Assembly (NCBI RefSeq): GCF_900099605.1
Contig: NZ_FNDK01000005.1
Span: forward strand, 86,149 to 150,148
Source of the DNA: Alteribacillus persepolensis
Lineage (GTDB): Bacteria > Bacillota > Bacilli > Bacillales > Marinococcaceae
DNA: 64,000 nt
Direction: 5' to 3'
A program made the position numbers and the translations under genes. The notes below the pieces were generated by a model. It had not been told where the DNA came from. It did not search any database and saw nothing but the letters and a program-made list of their open reading frames with translations. This document shows, piece after piece, positions 1 to 8,203 of the stretch (its first letter is position 1; the number at the start of each line of letters is the position of its first letter).

Positions 1-765
1 TACAACACTTACCACAAGAGCGGTTAGTCCCACTGCTGCAAAGAACATGAAGACTTGCACCAATCTCACATTTTCACCCAATGTTTTTGCTTGATCTTCT
101 CCGAGCAATAACACATCCATTTTTTTGCTAAGCCATAAGACAAGAAGAGCTGTAAGAGCAACCCATGGCAAGGCAAACAATACACCGTTCCAGTCTTGCT
201 GTACTAATGTTCCATTTCCCCAAAGAAACAATCCAGCTGTTTCATATTCAAAGAAAATTTGCAGGGTAGAGGTAAAGGATGTAAACATGAGCGTTAGTAC
301 CATTCCAGCCAACGCCATTCGAACGGGTGTAGCATTGTGGCCGCCAGCCAGAAAAAATACCAGTACTGCTGCAAATGTCCCCCCTGTAAATGCTAATATA
401 AATCCATTATCGTTCAGCCAAGCTGGCCCAGCGACAGTACCTAGAACAACAAAAAAATAAGCTCCAGAATGGACCCCCAATGTGCTCGGTGAGGCAAGGG
501 GGTTTTTTGTAAGCGTTTGAAAAATAACACCAGCTGCAGCTAAGGCAGCCCCGGCAATAATACCAATAACAATACGAGGTAAGTATATCGATTGAACAAT
601 GTTATGCTGCAGCGTGTCACCATTGTTTAAAAGAGCCTCCCATACAAGATGAAAGGGCATATCCTGGCTGCTTTGCAGCAAATGAGCTGCAACGAGAAAT
701 AGCAAGAGGGCTGTCCCTCCACCAAAGGTGAGGACAGCCTTCTTTTTTTGGGCAAGTGCATTCAT
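1..765 (-). CDS. FecCD-family iron-siderophore ABC permease (partial)
   Basis: Inner-membrane permease of an iron(III)-siderophore importer, cut by the left window edge, so about 255 N-terminal residues are visible. The start ATG at 765 follows AGGAG. The N-terminus has a first membrane segment, then the FecCD signature region: LPRI, a Gly/Ala-rich helix and a LTKNPLASPSTLG stretch typical of FecCD, followed by several hydrophobic segments. It starts 4 bp after the stop of the solute-binding lipoprotein gene, so the two are one operon. No frameshift is seen in the visible part. Family assignment is firm; the siderophore is unknown. Confidence 0.9.
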   Translation of the reverse strand, partial: MNALAQKKKAVLTFGGGTALLLFLVAAHLLQSSQDMPFHLVWEALLNNGDTLQHNIVQSIYLPRIVIGIIAGAALAAAGVIFQTLTKNPLASPSTLGVHSGAYFFVVLGTVAGPAWLNDNGFILAFTGGTFAAVLVFFLAGGHNATPVRMALAGMVLTLMFTSFTSTLQIFFEYETAGLFLWGNGTLVQQDWNGVLFALPWVALTALLVLWLSKKMDVLLLGEDQAKTLGENVRLVQVFMFFAAVGLTALVVSVV

Positions 766-769
766 ACTG

Positions 770-1774
770 TTACTCTCCTATAAGCGCCTCCGCAGCTTGA
801 TTGGCAAATACTTCAGCTGAAAGCGGCCCGCCAAATGTCCACGTATCACCTGGAAGTCTGTGGGTGCGGTTTTCTTCCACAAAATTTAAGTTCTCCCATA
901 CCGGGTTACCTGCTAGCTGATTTGCAAAGACGTTGTCATCGTCTTGAACAATGTACATAAATTCAGCATCTTGATATGGTTCTAAGTTTTCTACTGTCGC
1001 TTCGGAGTAGCCGTATATTTCAAAATCAGTTCCATCATAGGCATTTTCTATTCCAATTTTATTTAAGATATTAACAGCCATTGAATTATCGGTAAACAAG
1101 CGAATGGATGCTGTTTCATTCGCACTGAAGGCTTGGGATAAGATAAGTTCTGTACCATCTGCACCTTCTTCTTCAAGTTTTGCTGCAATGTCATCATAAG
1201 CTGTTTCGAGTTCATTAAGGACTTGATCAGCTTCTTCCTCTTTGTTCACAGCTTTTGCTATCTCTTTAAATGTTGTTTCCATCTCTTCATATTGATCTCC
1301 TTCTCCTTCAGGAGGATAAGGCTCAAACATAAGAGTAGGAGCGATTTCATTTAATTCTTCACTAATCGCTTCATGTCGATATTGAGCTGTGATAATTAAG
1401 TCTGGTTCTAACTGAGCAATTTCCTCGAGGCTAGGTTCTTGCCGAGTGCCAACATCGGTGACACTGTCAGATAATTGAGGTTCTATGTTCACCCATTGGT
1501 TATATCCTTCAATGTCAGCAACACCAGCCGGCTCAACACCTAAAGCTAAGAGGTCTTCTGCATATACCCATTCTAACACAACGATAGTTTCAGGTGTTCC
1601 TTCTATTTGTTGTTCGCCGCGTGCATCGGTCACGGTAATGGTCTCTGTTTCTTGTGCTTGGTTTTCTTCATCGTTCGCTTCTTGTTCTTGGTCACTTGAG
1701 TCACCTTGGCTGCACGCAGCAGCGATAAGTAGCAAAAGTAAAAAGCTTACTGCTAGTATGTAGTTTTTTTTCAT
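770..1774 (-). CDS. Iron-siderophore ABC transporter substrate-binding lipoprotein
   Basis: Extracellular solute-binding lipoprotein of the FecB/FhuD class (334 aa) that delivers ferric siderophore to the adjacent FecCD permease. It begins with MKKN, a hydrophobic signal segment and a lipobox ending AAAC, followed by an acidic Glu/Gln-rich linker. The body has the periplasmic-binding fold pattern (VVLEWVYAEDLLALG near 90-105, then EPSLEEIAQLEPDLII). An in-frame ATG further upstream at 1852 is rejected because the promoter and Fur box lie inside that extension and AAGGGTGG sits correctly before 1774. The acidic mature protein suits a salt-adapted cell. Ligand unknown. Confidence 0.92.
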   Translation of the reverse strand: MKKNYILAVSFLLLLLIAAACSQGDSSDQEQEANDEENQAQETETITVTDARGEQQIEGTPETIVVLEWVYAEDLLALGVEPAGVADIEGYNQWVNIEPQLSDSVTDVGTRQEPSLEEIAQLEPDLIITAQYRHEAISEELNEIAPTLMFEPYPPEGEGDQYEEMETTFKEIAKAVNKEEEADQVLNELETAYDDIAAKLEEEGADGTELILSQAFSANETASIRLFTDNSMAVNILNKIGIENAYDGTDFEIYGYSEATVENLEPYQDAEFMYIVQDDDNVFANQLAGNPVWENLNFVEENRTHRLPGDTWTFGGPLSAEVFANQAAEALIGE

Positions 1775-1798
1775 AATAACCACCCTTAGATTGATATT

Positions 1799-1852
1799 GA
1801 AAAAGATTCTCATTTTCAATAAAATGATACTATGAAATGACACCAAGGTCAA
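1799..1852 (-). promoter_or_regulatory. Fur-type promoter of the siderophore-uptake operon
   Basis: On the minus strand a -35 TTGACC (1847-1852) is 17 bp from a -10 TATCAT (1824-1829). Just downstream, 1799-1817 is a 19-bp inverted repeat matching the classical Fur box at about 14 of 19 positions (GAAAA...TTTTC core). Placement over the start of transcription predicts repression by iron-loaded Fur. The site is seen in sequence; the regulation is inferred. Confidence 0.75.
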
Positions 1853-2002
1853 TAAGCATTTTGCAATGTGGCCGCTAATAAGCTATTTTTTCTGATAATT
1901 CTAAATATATATGTTTGAATATTATCTATTCGTGGTACATATGTATAAACGAACTTCAATGAACTTCCACACCCTGTCACAAATAAAGCAGGAGGGATGT
2001 TT

Positions 2003-2110
2003 ATGGTAGTAGAAATGGTAGCTATTATTGGATTGGCATTTGGTTTGATTTTTTCAAGTGTTGCAATGGCAGTAGCTTTGTTAAAGCAAGCTTCGACAAA
2101 AGATAGATAA
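2003..2110 (+). CDS. Small membrane protein, 35 aa, hypothetical
   Basis: Short ORF encoding one hydrophobic segment (roughly residues 5-28, starting MVVEMVAIIGLAFG) and a short charged tail ending KDR. A strong GGAGGG lies 6 nt before the ATG at 2003; an ATG at 1997 is too close to that site. The stop is followed 17 bp later by a perfect 14-bp terminator hairpin, so ORF and terminator look like a complete small transcription unit. I do not recognise a family. The protein would span the membrane once. Function unknown. Confidence 0.55.
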   Translation: MVVEMVAIIGLAFGLIFSSVAMAVALLKQASTKDR

Positions 2111-2126
2111 AGATTAGATTTAGGAG

Positions 2127-2178
2127 GCCGCTCTAAAGGAGACATGTGCTTTACATCCTTTAGAGCGGCTTGTTTTTT
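2127..2178 (+). terminator. Rho-independent terminator of the 35-aa ORF
   Basis: Perfect 14-bp stem (GCCGCTCTAAAGGA at 2127-2140 pairing with 2156-2169), 15-nt loop, then a run of seven T. Confidence 0.9.
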
Positions 2179-2247
2179 TACGCTGTCAGGCGAAGAAGCT
2201 CAGTAAAACCAGCTGAATCTCCTGCTTTTAAAGTGCCTGTGTGGTTC

Positions 2248-2679
2248 TTACAGTAATAAGCGTAAATAAATAAGGATAAACAAAAAAAACGCTAAAAGTA
2301 ATATAGAAAAGATAAGAATAGCCCACATATATGGCAGCTTTACATATTCAGACTGCTTTTTAATGGTTACAGCAGAAAGGCTGAAAGATATGAACAACGC
2401 ACCAAGCAGACAAAACACAAACCATTCTGCAACTTGTTCCCATGGAAGAAAATAGACAAAAGGCATACAGGTAAGAATGAACACAACTACAGCAAAGGCT
2501 ATTAAAGAGGCTCTGTACAGCCGGTTGTCTACTTTGGATTCTTGTAGTTGTTTTCGCCGTTCTATTCTGCTGTTGGCGTCATGCGGGTTTGTTGTATGAA
2601 AAGATGATGACAAACGCTTAACCCACTTTTGAATAGGCGAAAGCGCTAAAAAAGAGCGCTGTTCAAATCTCTGATTCAT
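2248..2679 (-). CDS. Hypothetical membrane protein, 143 aa
   Basis: Unrecognised integral membrane protein. The first 55 residues are soluble and basic; three hydrophobic segments follow at about 57-78, 84-105 and 118-140. The start ATG at 2679 has GGGGAG upstream at normal spacing. It stands alone: the nearest upstream gene is divergent mnmH, and the plus-strand terminator at 2127-2178 lies beyond its 3-prime end. No motif suggests a function. Confidence 0.6.
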   Translation of the reverse strand: MNQRFEQRSFLALSPIQKWVKRLSSSFHTTNPHDANSRIERRKQLQESKVDNRLYRASLIAFAVVVFILTCMPFVYFLPWEQVAEWFVFCLLGALFISFSLSAVTIKKQSEYVKLPYMWAILIFSILLLAFFLFILIYLRLLL

Positions 2680-2873
2680 GTTCGTCTCCCCTATAATAAA
2701 TATTAGTTAAGTTATGATAACTTCATGTTTGGTGGATAAATCTATGCATGATTATCATAACATATGAGATAAGTTTATTAGAAAAGTCCGATAGTAAGCA
2801 ATAAACTTGAAGGAAAATAGAAAGAAGCATAAACTTTAAAGTATATCACGTATACAAAGGCAGGGATACTCTC

Positions 2874-3899
2874 ATGAATTGGAACCAGACACAGTTTGTC
2901 GATGTACGATCACCTGCAGAATTTGACGAATATGCTTTGCCTGGTGCTGTTAATATTCCTCTTTTTACAAATGAAGAAAGAGCGGAAGTCGGTACTATTT
3001 ATAAAAAAGAAGGGAAACAAAAGGCGATAGAAAAAGGCCTGGAAATGGTGGGACCAAAACTTTCACACTTCTATCATAATATGTATTCTGTTTACGAGTG
3101 TCATCCAGAAAAAGAACTTGTTGTTTATTGCTGGCGCGGAGGAATGCGCAGCAAATCTTTTGTTTCGGTCATGAATATGCTTGGTATCACATGCAAACAG
3201 CTGCCAGGAGGTATTCGTTCGATACGAAAACGTATTATAGACGACCTTGAAAAAGAACGAAAACGAAATAGAGTCTACTACGTCATCGCAGGCGGAACGG
3301 GGACTGCGAAGACGAATCTGTTACATCAATTACAGCTAGAGGGATATCCGGTTATTGATTTAGAGGGATTAGCTAATCATCGAGGGTCGGCTTTTGGACA
3401 AATTGGCAGAAAGCAGCACAGTCAAAAACAATTTGAATTGTGTTTATGGCTGCGTCTGAATGAGTTAACAGACAGCCCATATCTTATTGTGGAGGCTGAG
3501 AGCAAACGAATTGGCACAATTATTTTGCCTCGATTTATACAAAATGGCATACAGACTGGAAAAAGAGTTCGATTACATATGCCGATGCAAGAACGAATCA
3601 ATACGCTGATAGCAACATATCAGCCGCACTGTTATCGTTATGAAATCAAGGAATCATTGAAAAAAATAGAGCGAAAGCTTCCAGTAGATGTATGTGAGCA
3701 TATTCATCACTGTTTAGATACCGAGGACTATGAGAAGGCTGCAGAACTGTTGTTAGTACACTATTACGATCCAAGATACGAACATGCAGAGAGAAAAAGC
3801 AAATCGGCGCAAGTGTTCTATGCAAGTCACATAAAAGAACATGTGATAAACGTTAAAAAGTGGCTTCGACAAGAAATGCATACTTTTGCTACTTCTTGA
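2874..3899 (+). CDS. mnmH: tRNA 2-selenouridine synthase MnmH (SelU/YbbB)
   Basis: Enzyme that replaces sulfur by selenium (via geranylation) at the wobble 2-thiouridine of some tRNAs. An N-terminal rhodanese domain (about 5-115) carries the catalytic Cys86 in YCWRGGMRSKS, and a C-terminal P-loop domain (about 135-340) has the family pattern DLEGLANHRGSAFG and a VEAESKRIG motif. Length 341 aa is normal for the family. The Walker A segment around 140-147 reads GGTGTAKT, with Ala145 where Gly normally precedes the Lys. No selD or selenocysteine gene is in view, so the geranylation or selenation role in this cell is open. Monocistronic. Confidence 0.9.
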   Translation: MNWNQTQFVDVRSPAEFDEYALPGAVNIPLFTNEERAEVGTIYKKEGKQKAIEKGLEMVGPKLSHFYHNMYSVYECHPEKELVVYCWRGGMRSKSFVSVMNMLGITCKQLPGGIRSIRKRIIDDLEKERKRNRVYYVIAGGTGTAKTNLLHQLQLEGYPVIDLEGLANHRGSAFGQIGRKQHSQKQFELCLWLRLNELTDSPYLIVEAESKRIGTIILPRFIQNGIQTGKRVRLHMPMQERINTLIATYQPHCYRYEIKESLKKIERKLPVDVCEHIHHCLDTEDYEKAAELLLVHYYDPRYEHAERKSKSAQVFYASHIKEHVINVKKWLRQEMHTFATS

Positions 3900-3901
3900 A
3901 A

Positions 3902-3933
3902 AAGCACCGATCATGCCTAGCATATCGGTGCTT
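3902..3933. terminator. Terminator between convergent mnmH and the 3D-domain gene
   Basis: Ten-bp stem AAGCACCGAT / ATCGGTGCTT. On the minus strand it is followed by TTTTTC, so it best terminates the 3D-domain gene; on the plus strand the T-run is poor. Confidence 0.7.
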
Positions 3934-3941
3934 GAAAAATA

Positions 3942-4892
3942 TTATTCTAATACAGTGACTTCTAAGTTTTGACGGCCAAAGTTTGAAGCATCACTTTTAT
4001 TTTGCATGTAAATGTCAATTTTATTTCCATTAATAGCGCCGCCTGTGTCAGCTGCTGTATACGTTCCGTGACCTTCTACGCGTACTTTGGATCCAAGTGG
4101 AATTACATCTGGGTCGACGGCAATGACATTGGCATCAGGGTTGGCGTGCAAGTCAACACCTGTAGCTGTTACGCCGGAACAACCGTTGCAATTAGCTGTA
4201 TATGCAGTTGCTTCTACTTGAAGAGTGCGTCCTTGTTCATCATTGCTTGTTTCTGAACCAACGTCTGCACGCTCTGCTTGAGGCTCACTGCTTGTACTAA
4301 CGTCAGCGTTGCCGCTTGTTGTTGTTTGTCCATCTTTTTCTTCGTTGTTTTCCGTTTCTTTGGCAGGGGTGTCATTATACAATGCATTTTCTAATGCAGC
4401 ATATGTTTGAGGGCCGGCTAAACCATCCACTAAAATGTCTTTTGAAGACTGAAAGGACACTACGGCTTCATGCGTGTTAGGCCCAAAACGTCCATCCACG
4501 TTATGATGATAGAAGCCAAGTGTTTCTAATCTTTGCTGCAGTGTTTCTACTAACGGTCCCTCATCGCCTTCTTTCACGATGGTTAAGGCGCCGATAGTAT
4601 GCGGGCCGGCAATTCCATCAATAAGTAACCCATGTTCTTCCTGATAGTTTTTGACTGCGTTTTCGGTTGTATCATCAAATATTCCATTCTGTTCTGCTTT
4701 ATTCAGAAAACCTTTTTGGACTAATAGTTCTTCTATGTCCTCGACTTGACTGCTTTCTTGTCCAACCGATAGTTCTTTATCTCCTAAGCTTTGCGCATCT
4801 GTGTTAACAGGGGCGGCAAAAAAGAGGAAGCCGGCTGCCAACGCAGGAATGGCAAACATGGTGAACCATCTTGTATATAAAAATTGATGCAA
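3942..4892 (-). CDS. Peptidoglycan-binding and 3D-domain cell wall protein
   Basis: Secreted wall-active protein of 316 aa. After a signal peptide (about 1-34) come two PG_binding_1 repeats (about 50-105 and 112-170, each ending DG-AGP-T), a Ser/Thr/Glu-rich acidic linker, and a C-terminal 3D domain (about 225-316) with the three characteristic Asp motifs: VDPDVIPLG, AADTGGAI and KIDIYM. This arrangement resembles YocH-type muralytic enzymes and stationary-phase Rpf/Sps homologues. The start is taken as TTG at 4892 because AAAGGAGG lies 9 nt upstream. Probably remodels peptidoglycan; exact bond unknown. Confidence 0.88.
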   Translation of the reverse strand: MHQFLYTRWFTMFAIPALAAGFLFFAAPVNTDAQSLGDKELSVGQESSQVEDIEELLVQKGFLNKAEQNGIFDDTTENAVKNYQEEHGLLIDGIAGPHTIGALTIVKEGDEGPLVETLQQRLETLGFYHHNVDGRFGPNTHEAVVSFQSSKDILVDGLAGPQTYAALENALYNDTPAKETENNEEKDGQTTTSGNADVSTSSEPQAERADVGSETSNDEQGRTLQVEATAYTANCNGCSGVTATGVDLHANPDANVIAVDPDVIPLGSKVRVEGHGTYTAADTGGAINGNKIDIYMQNKSDASNFGRQNLEVTVLE

Positions 4893-5088
4893 GGCAATAA
4901 ACCTCCTTTGTGTTAATATAATGCCTTTAACGATTTACATCGTATCAGCTGCTAAAGTATGAAATCAACGAAATGCACGCGTCTTAAAGGAAATGAAAGA
5001 AGGATGTAATCAGTGAAATTATCCTATAATATTTGTTTTATTGTGTAGGTCTTTTCTCGTGGGGGAGAAGGTGGAGAAAAAGAAAGGT

Positions 5089-5119
5089 GCCCATGCTGAA
5101 GACTGCTTCAGCAGCGGGC
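5089..5119 (-). terminator. Probable terminator of the ytvI-like gene
   Basis: Hairpin GCCC-A-TGCTGAAG with CTTCAGCA-GC-GGGC around a 4-nt loop; on the minus strand a T-rich tract (ACCTTTCTTTTTC) follows. Confidence 0.6.
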
Positions 5120-5132
5120 AGGAGCGGATAAA

Positions 5133-6251
5133 TTATGATTGAAAGCCGTGTTTAATAAAGTGTTTTATATCGTCCATGACACCAATATCCATAAAGATGA
5201 CGGCTATGACGAGAATAGCGGGACCTAACAGCAAGCCAACGGCACCAAATAATTGCAGGCCTGCAAATAATGATACTAATACAGCAAGCGGGTTTAAGTT
5301 CATGCTAGAAGACAGAACTTTTGGTTCGATTGTCTGCCGGACAATCATCGTCACGCCGTATAAAACAGCTAAACTTATGCTGAGGCCGATACTGCCGGTA
5401 ATGAGTAAATAGAGCGACCATGGTAAAAGAATCGTGCCTGTTCCCAGATAAGGAAGAAATTCTGCTATTCCAACGATAATAGCTAATGTCCCAGCTCCTT
5501 TCACCCGCAAGAGAGTCAATCCGATAAACACAATAATCCCGGTAACGGTCATGAGGACAAATTGTGCTTTAAAATAGCCGAAAACGCGTACCCACATTGC
5601 TTGGTAAAAAGCATGAGATCGTTTATACAGTAAAAGCGGAATACGCTGACGTGTTACCTCCGCAATCTTCTCCCAATCTTTTCCCAGAAAATAAATTGCT
5701 AATAAGATAAAGAGAAATGCCACAAGAAACGTGGGGACGCTTAACACAATTTGTGTCAGGCCATCTGCAATTTTCTGAGCGTATTGACCCAGTGCTGTAC
5801 CAATTTGCGTTCCGATTTCGGAAATGCCATCACTTAACGAAAAACCTTCTCTTCTGCTGAAACTTTCTGCAGCCCCGCTGACTTCTCGCCAAACAGGCAG
5901 TACTGTCTGGTTAATGAACTGCTGGATATGGTGAAAAGTGTCTTCCATCCAGCGCGGCACTTGGTCAGCAAATCGCTGAAATCCATCTATGATTAGGAAT
6001 GTTAATCCAGTAATGATACCTCCAATTACAGAGAGACCAACTAGTAATGATGTTAAGGCCGCTAATCCAGGGGGAAACTTTAATTTGCGCTGCAACAAAT
6101 AGGAGAGAGGTTTTAACATCCAAGCGAAAAAGGCTGCAATCCAAAAAGGGTATGTTAGTTTGAAAATCACAGCTAAAGCCCATATGACAGTGATAATAAA
6201 AACAATGACCAGCAGAAATCTGGCAATGATCCAACCTGTTTGTTTTCTCAC
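5133..6251 (-). CDS. ytvI: AI-2E/PerM-family membrane protein, YtvI-like
   Basis: Multi-pass membrane protein of 372 aa of the AI-2E transporter (PerM) family. Most like the sporulation protein YtvI in length and N-terminus. Hydrophobic segments cover about 10-45, 55-90, 190-225, 235-290 and 300-345, with a soluble helical stretch in between. The GTG at 6251 is chosen because AGAGGGG lies 7 nt upstream; an ATG 81 bp further out lacks a ribosome site. Several paralogues exist in Bacilli, so YtvI identity is by resemblance only. Confidence 0.75.
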   Translation of the reverse strand: MRKQTGWIIARFLLVIVFIITVIWALAVIFKLTYPFWIAAFFAWMLKPLSYLLQRKLKFPPGLAALTSLLVGLSVIGGIITGLTFLIIDGFQRFADQVPRWMEDTFHHIQQFINQTVLPVWREVSGAAESFSRREGFSLSDGISEIGTQIGTALGQYAQKIADGLTQIVLSVPTFLVAFLFILLAIYFLGKDWEKIAEVTRQRIPLLLYKRSHAFYQAMWVRVFGYFKAQFVLMTVTGIIVFIGLTLLRVKGAGTLAIIVGIAEFLPYLGTGTILLPWSLYLLITGSIGLSISLAVLYGVTMIVRQTIEPKVLSSSMNLNPLAVLVSLFAGLQLFGAVGLLLGPAILVIAVIFMDIGVMDDIKHFIKHGFQS

Positions 6252-6434
6252 GTCCGTACCCCTCTTTTCTATTTGCAGCAGCAAAGCAGAAAGAGACAAA
6301 GGCTGCTTTGCTGCCGCGGTTCGTACAAGCATGTATATATATTTTACCTGCTGAAGGAATTGTATGACTAGATGTATAGAAATCTCTTTTTGAGGATAAA
6401 GTGAACGAAGGAGCAGCGGGTTATAGCAAAGAAT

Positions 6435-6869
6435 CTAAGATGACAACCTTTGCAGCATTTCTCCAATACCTCGCACACCCTGCAATGGCTCACACCACGT
6501 ATAATCATCAGGGCAAGGGACACTTCGCTTAACGACACGTGCATGTTTTTTCCCTGTTAATAAAACAATCGTGTGAACTTGCGAAAGGTGTTTGTCCAAC
6601 CATTGTTGCCGCAGCGTACGGTCATTAATAACATGTTCTTTTGAAAAGTGAAAACCGATATCATAGTTTTCTGGCACAATATCATAAGGGAAGAGGAACC
6701 CGTGTTTAGCAGAAAGTACAACCCAAGGCAGTCCGTGCTTTCTAGCGTACTGTTGAGATTTTTTGTGCAAGGTGCCTTGATAGGCATCTTTTGCATACTG
6801 AGGGCCGCAATAAGGATTCATGTCCCAAGCTTTCTTTTTCCCACAAGGGAGTATACATATACTGTTCAT
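6435..6869 (-). CDS. DUF6884-like protein
   Basis: Soluble 144-aa protein resembling DUF6884. It opens with ILPCGKKK (Cys9 and a Lys triad) and has a central VLSAKHGFLFP motif with Asp and Glu soon after, a pattern recalling the YaaA-like and archaeosine-synthase-related folds. The start ATG at 6869 follows AGGTGA. It lies 37 bp downstream of the RecB-like nuclease gene on the same strand, probably co-transcribed. That suggests a nucleic-acid role, but this is inference; no activity is known to me for this family. Confidence 0.7.
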   Translation of the reverse strand: MNSICILPCGKKKAWDMNPYCGPQYAKDAYQGTLHKKSQQYARKHGLPWVVLSAKHGFLFPYDIVPENYDIGFHFSKEHVINDRTLRQQWLDKHLSQVHTIVLLTGKKHARVVKRSVPCPDDYTWCEPLQGVRGIGEMLQRLSS

Positions 6870-6906
6870 CCAATCACCTGTTATATGGTAAGTTGTATCC
6901 GTTTAT

Positions 6907-7851
6907 TTAAGAATAACAAAGTTCATAGAAATTGCAGTACTGACAAGCTCGAGTGTTAGATGTTTGTTCGAAACGTTCAATCGGAAGCGGCTTATTTTGG
7001 CTTGGATCACTTAAATAACTCGTCATCCACTCAACACTTGTACCGATTAATTCCTGCACTTTTTCAAGTGTTACTTCATCAAGCTGATGCTCCACTGCTT
7101 CTCCTTCTAATAAGTATTCATTGCGTATAATAATATGGTTAAGATCTGGTATGTTGTATTCTTGTAATAAATAAAGCACATATAACGCCAGCTGATATGG
7201 ATCTTCATCGGATTTTTTACCTGTTTTCCAGTCAACAATAATCCATTTATTGTGGTGGTGATCCTTATAAAGCAAGTCCAACACGACAAATACTTTCAGC
7301 TTTCCAACTTCTAAAATACGGAACTTTTCCGCTTCTAAAAATTCAATATGTTCGTTAAAAGCTAACTCTTGCATCGTTTTACTTGTCAAAAAGTGGTGGA
7401 CTGTCGTGTGTAAACGATGCTTAATTTTTTCAACCTTTTCAACAGGAAGTTTGCTCGTTTGGCCATAATACAGCTCGTGAAACATCGTCGTTTTTTTGGG
7501 GCGCTCCAGCCAGCTGCGGTATCGCCGGGTAGAGTCTATGAATCCTTTATTTAATCGAGTCCGCACTTGTTCTGTAAGTTCATTTTCGTTTAATAAAATT
7601 CCGGTATTTAAGTAGTGGTCAATGACCTCTTCAATCAAATCATGCACAACGGAGCCAAAAAACATTTCTAAGTTCGTTAGATTTTTCAGCCGGTAAGCCT
7701 GTTTGCTGCTTTCTGATGCATCGCGCAGCCATCCGTTGTGGGATGTATAGTATTGATGAGCATACTGGCGTGCACAATGCATTAACGTTTTATGGCGGGA
7801 AAGTGACCAAGAAAAATCAGGATATGTTTTTATTTCAAACAACCAATCCAC
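6907..7851 (-). CDS. PD-(D/E)XK nuclease with Cas4/AddB-type iron-sulfur cysteines
   Basis: RecB-family nuclease of about 314 aa. The catalytic core is visible as VVLDLLY, then IVDWKTGKK and a QLALYVLYL helix, i.e. the D...DxK...QxxxY series of RecB nucleases. One N-terminal Cys (Cys26 in HCARQY) and a C-terminal C-X2-C-X5-C set (303, 306, 312) match the 4Fe-4S arrangement of Cas4 and AddB. There is no helicase domain and no cas gene nearby. The start is GTG 7851 or TTG 7842; AAAGGGTGG is better spaced for the latter. Followed closely by the DUF6884-like gene. Probable DNA repair or processing nuclease. Confidence 0.82.
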   Translation of the reverse strand: MDWLFEIKTYPDFSWSLSRHKTLMHCARQYAHQYYTSHNGWLRDASESSKQAYRLKNLTNLEMFFGSVVHDLIEEVIDHYLNTGILLNENELTEQVRTRLNKGFIDSTRRYRSWLERPKKTTMFHELYYGQTSKLPVEKVEKIKHRLHTTVHHFLTSKTMQELAFNEHIEFLEAEKFRILEVGKLKVFVVLDLLYKDHHHNKWIIVDWKTGKKSDEDPYQLALYVLYLLQEYNIPDLNHIIIRNEYLLEGEAVEHQLDEVTLEKVQELIGTSVEWMTSYLSDPSQNKPLPIERFEQTSNTRACQYCNFYELCYS

Positions 7852-7923
7852 CCTTTCTGCATCTTTTCATTATCTGTGTGCCATTCTATTATATCAAATG
7901 AATAAACAGGCCGCGTGGCAGAG

Positions 7924-7965
7924 AAAAAGCATTCCGTTAACGTCGTGATGAACAGAATGCTTTTT
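7924..7965. terminator. Inverted repeat, probable terminator downstream of treR
   Basis: AAAAAGCATTC (7924-7934) pairs with GAATGCTTTTT (7955-7965). T-runs flank it on either strand. It lies about 240 bp past the treR stop and before the nuclease gene. Confidence 0.6.
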
Positions 7966-8049
7966 GTAGTTTGGGTCTGTTAAGAGAGGACTTGTTAATG
8001 CGAGCAGGCGAAACAGAAGCTGTTGTAATAAGACAGGCTAAAGGCAGCG

Positions 8050-8078
8050 GTACCTGAGGAAAACAGGAGCTGAACATT
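8050..8078. repeat. Degenerate intergenic repeat, family 1 (copy a)
   Basis: Contains CCTGAGGAAAACAGGAGCTG, close to the element at 14331-14398 and to the widespread Bacillaceae intergenic repeat with a CCTGCGGG...GCAGGAGCTG core. The rest of the 7966-8203 gap holds no gene I can see. Confidence 0.4.
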
Positions 8079-8203
8079 ATGCGGAGAGTACTGTCATACC
8101 AAATGCAGGAAGTCAGTCGTCCCGATAATGGAGTGTAGCAGAGCTTCTGTTTTAGGTTTTCCGCTTAAAATACGAATTTTTTATTGGCAAGCAACTTCCG
8201 TTT

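Noticed and set aside
125..460. Plus-strand ORF of 111 codons
   Set aside because: Antisense to the FecCD permease, which has the clear family pattern and a ribosome site.
1849..2145. Minus-strand ORF of 98 codons
   Set aside because: Runs through the terminator at 2127-2178 and antisense to the small ORF; no ribosome site or protein-like pattern.
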